DNA of 64,000 bases from positions 7,254,001 to 7,318,000 of the forward strand of contig CM114272.1 in NCBI GenBank assembly GCA_050084515.1. The letters are read 5' to 3'. The notes under the pieces were generated by a model that saw nothing but the letters and a program-made list of their open reading frames with translations, made no database searches and was not told the DNA's origin. Positions 56,932 through 64,000 of the stretch are shown one piece after another. Position 1 is the first letter of the stretch. Each line of letters starts with the position of its first letter. The translations under genes were made by a program, and so were the position numbers. The DNA is from Blasia pusilla. Lineage: Eukaryota; Marchantiophyta; Marchantiopsida; Blasiales.

Positions 56932-59368
56932 ATGGCGCAGCTTGGTGCACTGGCGTCTTTCTCCGGACTGCTTCCAACTCCCGGGCTTGCTCCTCTTGCT
57001 GCCTCATCTTCCGCATGCAGTAGGAGCGACAGTTGGGACCTTCTGCCTGCCGATCCTTGCCTCGCCGGTCGCTCTTCGCCGTCGTCGTTCGCGGCCACCT
57101 CGAGATGCAATCGCCATCGCCGCTCGTTTCTGTGGGGAGCTTCATGTGCTGATGGGCATCTGGGATTCAGAGAGAGAGAGCGGTTTGTGAGAGCCGGAAC
57201 CAATTCGCAGGAGACTGTCAACCTGTCTTTGGACGAGGAAGGTTGGTGAATTGATTATCCTTTCTGAGCGATACCCAGACAGGATTCTCCTGTGTGTGTC
57301 TTGCTTTTCTCTCTGGTTCGAAGGTTGCTGCCATAGGCACCTTTTCGCCGCCAATCCTGATCCTAGATGCTTCTTGCTCTTCGTCATTCCCGGCAGTTTG
57401 TGCCTTCGTTGCAGTTGCAGGTGATTATTGGAGGTCTTTCCCCCCCTCTCTCATTCCTGGCGGGCTTGTGTTATGCAATCGTTGATATTCCAATTATGCG
57501 GCTCTCCTCTCTCGTTCCTGGCATCTTGGTCCCCTTTCTGCATTTTCCCATGGGCTATCATTACTTCTTGATGTCGGACTCCCACTCCCCCTGACCCCTT
57601 CGATGATTTCTTGATGGCCTTTGCCATTCCCTGTTATCTGTGGATGGAGGAGGGAGATTGATGAGCTTGACTATGGAACTTACCCTGTTGATGGTGGGTT
57701 TTGGTTCTTCAGTTGGAGAAAATGTGGTCCCTGCTCCACCTCCCACCACCGGCAGGATTGACATTGTTGTGGATAAGGATGCAATACGGAAACTCGATCT
57801 GTCTGCTGCTCACGCCGTGCTCAGGAAATTTGTGCACCGAATAGGTCAGTCCCTGTTTCCATCCACTCAATTGTCGATGAATCCACCCCAAAGCAGCAGG
57901 AGTAGCCTGTTAATTAGAATCTATCTGCGGAGGAGGTCTCGTGGCACTTTTGGAATTGCTTTTGTATTCTGTGGTCTCTCTTAATAGACAGTCCTTATGG
58001 CTATCATTCCTTTGGATTTCGTCTTCCCTGCCTTCCTGGTATCGTCCTCTCTCTTGTCTGGAGAGAGGCCAACGACTTGCACTGAATCTCAAACTTCAGA
58101 GGTTCCTAATGTTACTCCCTCATGACTTGAGCTAACAATTGCTCCGATGTTGAGTTGTGGGAGGAGAGAGAAGTTGGATAGGGCAAGGTCTACGCGTGCT
58201 GAAAAATATTGAGGCGAGTTCGGTGGATCTCATTGCAGGTCGCTCGTATAATTGCAGGTGACAACGTAACTCCTCCTGCTGCGGATCCCAAGGAGCTGCT
58301 GGAGAGGACGGTGGGGTTCGTGCTGAAGTACGAAGCAGATGACCCACTGGATCCCCGAGAACTGTCCGAGATGCCTGACATTAGATTGTGGTTTGTTCGC
58401 CTCGACGCTGCCTATCCATGGCTGCCAGTCGTACTCGATTGGCGAGCTGGAGAGCTTGCTCGCTACGCAGCGATGCTTGTCCCTCACCAGGTACAAGGAT
58501 TCGTCTTCTCAACTTCGATATCGCTACTGGGCATCAGCCATGTGTCGCTTGCGTCACTGACAGAAAGAGAGACATTGGAAGAAAATTTCGGATTAGCGAG
58601 TCTCGATAGTCGGGAGAAAGTCAGTGTCCTAGTCGAAGGATACGCAATTATGGATGCATTGCTTGAATTCCATTTCGGTGCTGGGTCTTCCCAATTACCT
58701 CATCTGTCATCTAAGAGCAAGAGAAGTAATTGGAATCGGAATTGAAGTCCTCCCGGCCATCTCTTGTACCATGAGCTCAACATGTAGTAACCTTCAGCTG
58801 AAGTCTTCAACTGGTCAAGATTGACGATGTAGTGGAGATGACTATCGGTAAAGTTCTAGTCTCTTGAATTAGAAGCACTAGAATGTGGTCTTAGTCGACA
58901 GCCAACTCTGGGAACTTAAGAACTATTTGTCTAGACTCCATTCTCGTTTTGTTTGACAATTTAGCTCGGTAAAATGAGTATGATGACAAGACAGAGTCAT
59001 ATCATCATAGCTGAGATTGTTGTAAAATTTAAGCTGAGCAAAAGTAGATGAGGAATGTATGTCTGTTTAACAAAATATGGTCAATGTAGAGCCCTGTGGT
59101 AGTTGCAAGGATTCCCCATGATTTCTGCACCTGTATCTTGCGTAAATGTTTCTGTTGCTTCCTGCAGATGAGCAAAAGGTCTGGACTCGTCTTCAACCCT
59201 GAGGCCCTCGAGTTATTTGCTATGGGCAAAGTGTTCCTGCTGCACCCATGGCTTATAGAACGGGGAATCGCAAAGCCAAGCAGTAAACTGAATGACATGC
59301 TAAGAATGCTGGGGTTCAGTGTCACCAACCAATTGTACGACCTTATTGAGCAGAATTCTCCTCCATGA
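56932..59368 (+). CDS. CRR6: Chlororespiratory reduction 6, four exons
   Basis: Exons 56932-57241, 57713-57844, 58258-58490 and 59168-59368; total 876 nt, 291 codons plus stop. All introns begin GT and end AG, and phases agree at each junction (1, 1, 0). The start ATG follows an in-frame TGA at 56866 and has G at -3 and +4. Residues 1 to about 95 are rich in Ser, Ala and Arg, fitting a plastid transit peptide. Then come GRIDIVVDKDAIRKLDLS, PKELLERTVGF, DPRELSEMPDIRLWFVRLDA, PWLPVVLDWRAGELARYAAM, LVPHQMSKRSGLVFNPEALE and DMLRMLGFSVTNQLYDLIE, which match CRR6 proteins closely. CRR6 is a stromal factor for assembly of NDH subcomplex A. Slightly longer than the roughly 250 residues I recall for Arabidopsis, mostly in the transit peptide. 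Confidence 0.93.
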
Positions 59369-60903
59369 TAAGGATCTCGAGCAGCTCTCTTTCACCTTGC
59401 TTTTTAAGATATGGGTCGATTCTCTGAAACCCATAGCCAATACTCAAGAACGAATCTCCCTAGTGACATGACTTGAAGTAGAAGTTATCAATTGAAATAG
59501 GCTGAAAACCTTCTCCGGATTTACCTACGCTTCAAAAGTTTCACTTACAAGTAAAATGTGCACTTTGATACGGACCTTAAGCTGATGCTATACGTGACCT
59601 CCACTCGAGGGGAGAATCTACCACATCCCTTCAATTCTTTTTGGGGCAGACTTGTCTAACGTTGGGCACATCTGAGTCTCTATGGTCCCAATTTGTCATT
59701 TCAGCAAAAGCCCGGCAGTTGCGCCACTTTGCATTAGTGCGGCAGTTGCGCTATTGGCACTTTTATTGAAACTAGAATTCGAAAGACCTAGAAGCGGACT
59801 TGGTATAAAATTTGGTTTTGCTTCATTAACTTAACGGAATCATAAACATCCCTTCCGAGTACCTCATTGGCCTTTGAGGCACACAGGCCGGCCTTGTGAG
59901 CATATTTTGATACAAATGACCCATTTACCTCGCATGGCATGCCAGTGAGACACAGGCCAGCCTTGGGACCCATCTACTCACATGATAACGAGTTTTCGTA
60001 AGTTATAGACACACCTTATCATTTCCGCGGTTTCTCGAAGTGGAAAAAAAATCCGAACTATTGGTGAGCGTTACATGAATGGAGAGTGAATCCGAGTCTA
60101 AACTACCATATTTTTGTTCAAAACATGATTTCCACTAATTTCCGGCTCCAACTACATGAACAGAAGTTCCGAGAAAGATCTACAACTCCTGGATGATATA
60201 ATAGTACGCAAATAGTTTGAAAAGTTATTTTCTTTTGAGAAGCCAAAAACTGACTGGCATACTCTACTTGGCTTCGTAAGGAGGACTCTCCCTATGTAGG
60301 TATAAAATGATTTTCCAGTGCATAAAATAATTCTCCAACCTGAACAATTTGGAAGAGGGCTTTGAACAATATGGTCAGCTTCATACCACCCATTGAGCAC
60401 TTACCTTGCGCACTTACATTATAAAATTAAAAGTTGGCTTAGTGAGGAAAAATAGAGATGTCCAACATGCTTGCCGAATATCGCGTTTTTCCTTCATCAA
60501 TTTTATTCAAACTATTAACTCAACATGATAACTTTGGAGTTTTTCACTCCAACATTTGGTTGAAACCTGTTGCTCCCAGAGCATCAATTCCGAGGATAGA
60601 TACTGGAAACCTGGACGAGATCTCCACACGTGACAATCAATGTGGAAGTCAAAAGATGGCTGCCTTTAGAATGCAGCATTACTGGAGAACATAAATTAAA
60701 TGCCCACACAAGCTACATTGCTATGTGGAAGTGCAGAACTTGCGTGTAAGTGTTAACCTGCGAATATATTCTACCCAACAATGACTGCCTGGATGTTTGT
60801 TCACATTTAACACCTTACAACCACTAATTCTGCTGCCCTTAGTAAGCCAATCACGCCAGCACACACAAGCACACACAAAGCTTGAAGATAACTCAACAAT
60901 CTT

Positions 60904-60933
60904 CAAGTATTGTAACCTTGGTTACAATACTTG
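60904..60933. repeat. Perfect hairpin, 14-bp arms
   Basis: CAAGTATTGTAACC, two bases TT, then GGTTACAATACTTG. It lies about 0.8 kb beyond the EFL1 stop, so it may be in the 3' flank; it has no U-tract and I do not call it a terminator. Confidence 0.9.
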
Positions 60934-61337
60934 AGTTACAAGCCACCTGAAGACCTGTGCGTGCCCATCACAACCTGGGGCACAGCCAGGAGGATGCTTT
61001 ACCTGAACGCCTCTTCCACCATGTCTTTCCACCTCCACTGTCCTGAGTATCTGTAAATGACGTTCAACAACAAAATATCAGGGCTTCACAATCCTTGACC
61101 ATGCCTTCACCGAGCCTAGTCACTTGTGCCACATGAATGATGTTAGAGAACTCAAGATATTTTCTGCTGAAGGTGTATCACTCACCAACTCAATCCCTAA
61201 TAAAGATTCACCTCATGATTCAAACTATAAATATTCATGTCTAAGCATCAATCATCGATTCCATTACAGTTAAGATTGAGAGAATTTCCTTATAGAATCT
61301 GATTATACCATCAATTTAAGATTGCAGTTAACATGAA

Positions 61338-61361
61338 TTATCTAACATAAATGTTAGATAA
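61338..61361. repeat. Perfect hairpin, 11-bp arms
   Basis: TTATCTAACAT, AA, ATGTTAGATAA, about 375 bp beyond the EFL1 stop codon. Confidence 0.9.
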
Positions 61362-61736
61362 CTCATGACAGTTTCTCTTCTACAATCTACGATAAAGATT
61401 CACCTCCTTACACTATAAATTTTCCTGTCTAAAGATCACCATCCATCATTGCACAATACTAAAGATTTACTCTCCATCCTCGCAACCCGTCGAGTAGATA
61501 TAAAACTGCGACAAATTAAGTACCCAAGACACGATTACAATTGAGAGGGCATATTGGGACTCTAAAAAATTCCCCTCAAGACGCAATTCAAGAATAGGAG
61601 ACTGTCTTAGACTTCTGAGCCTTACCTTCTACTACCAAGCACAGCACAAAATGAAGTTGAAATCTTCCTGAACAATCTTGGAACTGAAGGGAGAACACAT
61701 TCTGTTACAAAGATTCACCATGGCTTGCATGTTCGT

Positions 61737-64000
61737 CTACACTTTGCGGGACCGAGTTCTTTGCTTGGTAGCATGCTGAACAATTTTCTCTTCCACAGGG
61801 AGACCCTTCCGTCTCCTTACAGAGTCGATGAGCTTCCTGGAAGTATTTTGCAATACACTTGAACCATCTCCAAACTCCTCAATTTCTTCAATAGTTTTTG
61901 GAACGTAAAAAGGATCTTCAGAAAGATGCTCCCAATGGCTTAGCACAAGTTGAGGGCTTGCAAAACCTGAAGTCTTTTGGCGTAATTCATGAGCAAACCC
62001 AAAACTTTCTGCCACTGGCATATAGGCATGCACGATGAACAAAGCTGATCCATCCATCATTTCTTCTTTGAGTACTCGTGCCCGCCTCCGTCCCAGCACG
62101 GCATATACTTGGCCCAAATGCTCAGGTGGTGTACTTACTTCACAAAAATATAAGGCCTCTGCAATCCTTGGATTTTTGGCAAGCACAGCTGCACGACAAG
62201 CATCCTTCACTCCACTCATTATTTGTCCTGAAAGAGCACCAGCACTGTACTGTTCTGTACTGGACACAGCTGATATATCTGTGCTTGTAGCGGTGTTCTC
62301 AGTAGAATCTGAATTTGATCTTTCCCTCGTAGTAACAAATACCTCAACACTGAAGGCCAAACCCCACATTGGCTCTTCGCACAGTGGCCCTGCTGCAGTA
62401 GCCAGCTGAAATCCAGATATGACACTGCTCTCCAAGCTTTCCACCTCTTTGAACAAAGATGACTGCAAATCAGATGAGGAACTTCTGTCTTCCTCTTTCT
62501 CCACAAGACCCAACCTCTCTGATACTAGAGCATAGCCTTTGACTAAGGCTACGTCCTCTGCATCACTGTGAACAGAGCTTGAACCATCTTTAACAAGAAC
62601 AGTTCGATCATCAGGTAAAAATAACATATTTGGTCCCACTCGCCGAGGCCCTAATGCCCACACTCTTTTCAACTTCTTCTTCCATCTTTCTGCATCTTCT
62701 TTCCTGCTATTTCCATTCTCATGCCCACGAATGTCTGTTCCGATTTCAAATGCAGCAAGCAAACGATTCCGCAATCCAGCTATGGGATCATCTCCACTCT
62801 TCTCCCCTGGATAGAGACTTGCCTTCCTACTTGTACTACTGGGTCGAGAAGCAACTTCATTACCTTCTATGATGCCTCGAAGCAGATCATAGCTGTCATC
62901 CAACACCTGAGTGACTGCAGAGGGCAACCGGGTAACTTGCACCCTAATGGTGCAACGCCCATTCGGAGTTACTGTTTGGACAATTCCAGACTGGCTTGCT
63001 GCACCTCCCTCCACTTCTATTGTTTCTCTGAAGGCTACTAGAGGAGATGACACTTCCAACTCAATGCGTGCAAAACGTTCTTTGAGATCCTTGATACATC
63101 TTTCCAAGTGCACTTCTCCAGCAGCTGCAATTACATGCTCTCCACTGTTTGAAATTGTCACCTCAACAAAAGGATCTGCACGATTCAGCAAACGTAAACC
63201 TTTCGCTAGAACTCCCATATTTGCGGGATCAGAAGGCTCAACTGCTACTCTCACTATTGGAGCTGCCTGGAATCTCATGCTTGCGAAGGGCAGACTGTAC
63301 CGAGTACTACAGAGTGTGGCACTTTTCAAAATCTGCTGTCCAAGGCCTCCGATGGCTATCAGGTGCCCAGCTGAGGCATTATGTATAGGTTCTAGCCCTC
63401 TGCCCATCATCAAGTAGAGAGATTGAACAGTTGCCTCCTGGAGATGCTTGCCATCCACTTCATCTACACTGGGATCATATAAGGCAGACAGTACATACAT
63501 TTTCTGGCCAATAGAAACAACCCCACTGAACACCCTGGCAAAGGCAAGGAAGCATTCTCGACCACCTGCATCTATATCTCCCATGCTCACCTGATTTTCT
63601 AAGCTGGATAACAATTCTCCATTTGCACTGTGTCGTGGCAACATCTCTATTGGTACAGCCACCATTTTGGACACAAAGACCACACAAGGTGCATCACTAC
63701 TACTATCACAAACCTCCACCGCTTTCCTGACAGACTCTAATCCCTCTTCTATCTTTGATCTTGCTTCTGACAGAAGTTCCTCCTTTGGTAACATGCGTTC
63801 AACTCGTTCTGGCATTGCACTTGCAGGATCTGGAAGGCACTCGACCACCATCCCCAATACTGTGTCTGAAAGAGGTAGCCACTTACTCATCACAGCTTGT
63901 AACACCAATTTTGGGTCCTTGTGTTGGAGATCTCGGGAAGGTATCACAAGATTCATAGACTTAATAATTTTGTTGAGCATCTCTGTCCCATCCTTTCCCT
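61737..64000 (-). CDS. EFL1: Elongation factor-like GTPase 1 (C-terminal part)
   Basis: 754 codons in one frame without intron, open at the window edge, ending KQRTRSRKV. It resembles EFL1/Ria1, the EF-2-like GTPase that, with the SBDS protein, removes the anti-association factor eIF6 from 60S ribosomal subunits in the cytoplasm. Counting from the first Met (63980): SMNLVIPSRDLQHKDPK and LQAVMSKWLPLSDTVL at 8-43, domain II at about 95-235 with FSGVVSIGQKMYVLSALYDP, domain III at 240-320 with VRVAVEPSDPANMGVLAKGL and AAAGEVHLERCIKDLKERF, an acidic insert and domain IV at about 345-640 with WALGPRRVGPNMLF and SGQIMSGVKDACRAA, and domain V with VYAVLGRRRARV. The N-terminal GTPase domain, about 300 residues, lies outside. 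Distinguished from EF-2 by the insert and by lacking the diphthamide loop. Confidence 0.95.
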   Translation of the reverse strand, partial: GKDGTEMLNKIIKSMNLVIPSRDLQHKDPKLVLQAVMSKWLPLSDTVLGMVVECLPDPASAMPERVERMLPKEELLSEARSKIEEGLESVRKAVEVCDSSSDAPCVVFVSKMVAVPIEMLPRHSANGELLSSLENQVSMGDIDAGGRECFLAFARVFSGVVSIGQKMYVLSALYDPSVDEVDGKHLQEATVQSLYLMMGRGLEPIHNASAGHLIAIGGLGQQILKSATLCSTRYSLPFASMRFQAAPIVRVAVEPSDPANMGVLAKGLRLLNRADPFVEVTISNSGEHVIAAAGEVHLERCIKDLKERFARIELEVSSPLVAFRETIEVEGGAASQSGIVQTVTPNGRCTIRVQVTRLPSAVTQVLDDSYDLLRGIIEGNEVASRPSSTSRKASLYPGEKSGDDPIAGLRNRLLAAFEIGTDIRGHENGNSRKEDAERWKKKLKRVWALGPRRVGPNMLFLPDDRTVLVKDGSSSVHSDAEDVALVKGYALVSERLGLVEKEEDRSSSSDLQSSLFKEVESLESSVISGFQLATAAGPLCEEPMWGLAFSVEVFVTTRERSNSDSTENTATSTDISAVSSTEQYSAGALSGQIMSGVKDACRAAVLAKNPRIAEALYFCEVSTPPEHLGQVYAVLGRRRARVLKEEMMDGSALFIVHAYMPVAESFGFAHELRQKTSGFASPQLVLSHWEHLSEDPFYVPKTIEEIEEFGDGSSVLQNTSRKLIDSVRRRKGLPVEEKIVQHATKQRTRSRKV

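Larger units (their letters stand above)
59369..61736. other. Convergent intergenic region between CRR6 and EFL1
   Basis: Holds the 3' ends of both genes. No further coding exon is supported. Two perfect hairpins lie at 60904-60933 and 61338-61361. A diverged direct repeat (about 60 bp, 61199-61265 and 61390-61450, with AAAGATTCACCTC and CTATAAAT) flanks the second. Confidence 0.55.

Noticed and set aside
56427-57221. Antisense frame of 264 codons opposite CRR6 exon 1
   Set aside because: It overlaps the GC-rich leader and exon 1, has low-complexity alanine and no domain; the plus strand has a phase-consistent CRR6 model.

Overview
The window looks like nuclear DNA of a land plant with a large, repeat-rich genome. 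Two host genes support this. One is a four-exon gene for the plastid NDH assembly factor CRR6 (56932-59368, +), which implies a green plant that keeps the plastid NDH complex. The other is the C-terminal three quarters of the ribosome-maturation GTPase EFL1/Ria1 (61737-64000, -, open at the right edge). The two are convergent and form a small gene island at the right end. I cannot name the species. Retained CRR6 argues against lineages that lost plastid ndh, such as Pinaceae.

The left 56 kb is almost all mobile-element debris. By region: 1-9.7 kb is AT-rich with copies of two LTR-like repeats (called Y and W here). 9.77-11.78 kb is a decayed Ty3/gypsy chromovirus (RNase H, integrase, chromodomain). 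12.3-15.3 kb holds two tandem-repeat arrays. 15.9-21.6 kb is nested LTR fragments with a 147-bp (GA)n tract. 21.6-27.5 kb is an old, deleted gypsy copy (copy B) carrying a solo LTR of family T with a perfect 5-bp target duplication. 30.2-34.7 kb is unidentified. 35.3-38.4 kb is a decayed hAT transposon on the minus strand with a GC-rich 5' end. 39.8-40.4 kb is an intact short non-autonomous relative with 11-bp inverted ends and an 8-bp target duplication. 41.4-45 kb holds a second partial hAT end, a gypsy fragment (copy C) and another T LTR.

The key object is at 46.5-55.4 kb: a Ty3/gypsy element whose single polyprotein frame runs gag - protease - cytosine-C5 DNA methyltransferase - reverse transcriptase - RNase H - integrase. 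The methyltransferase (about 51.15-52.14 kb) has motifs I, II, IV, VI, VIII, IX and X in canonical order. The copy is dead: 19 in-frame stops lie between 49.5 and 54.5 kb, 18 of them TAG or TGA and only one TAA, the pattern expected from decay of methylated cytosines, and the integrase core is truncated. Methyltransferase-bearing retrotransposons have been reported from dinoflagellates and a charophyte alga; I know of no description in a land plant. A self-methylating retroelement would be consistent with the decay pattern, but that link is inference.
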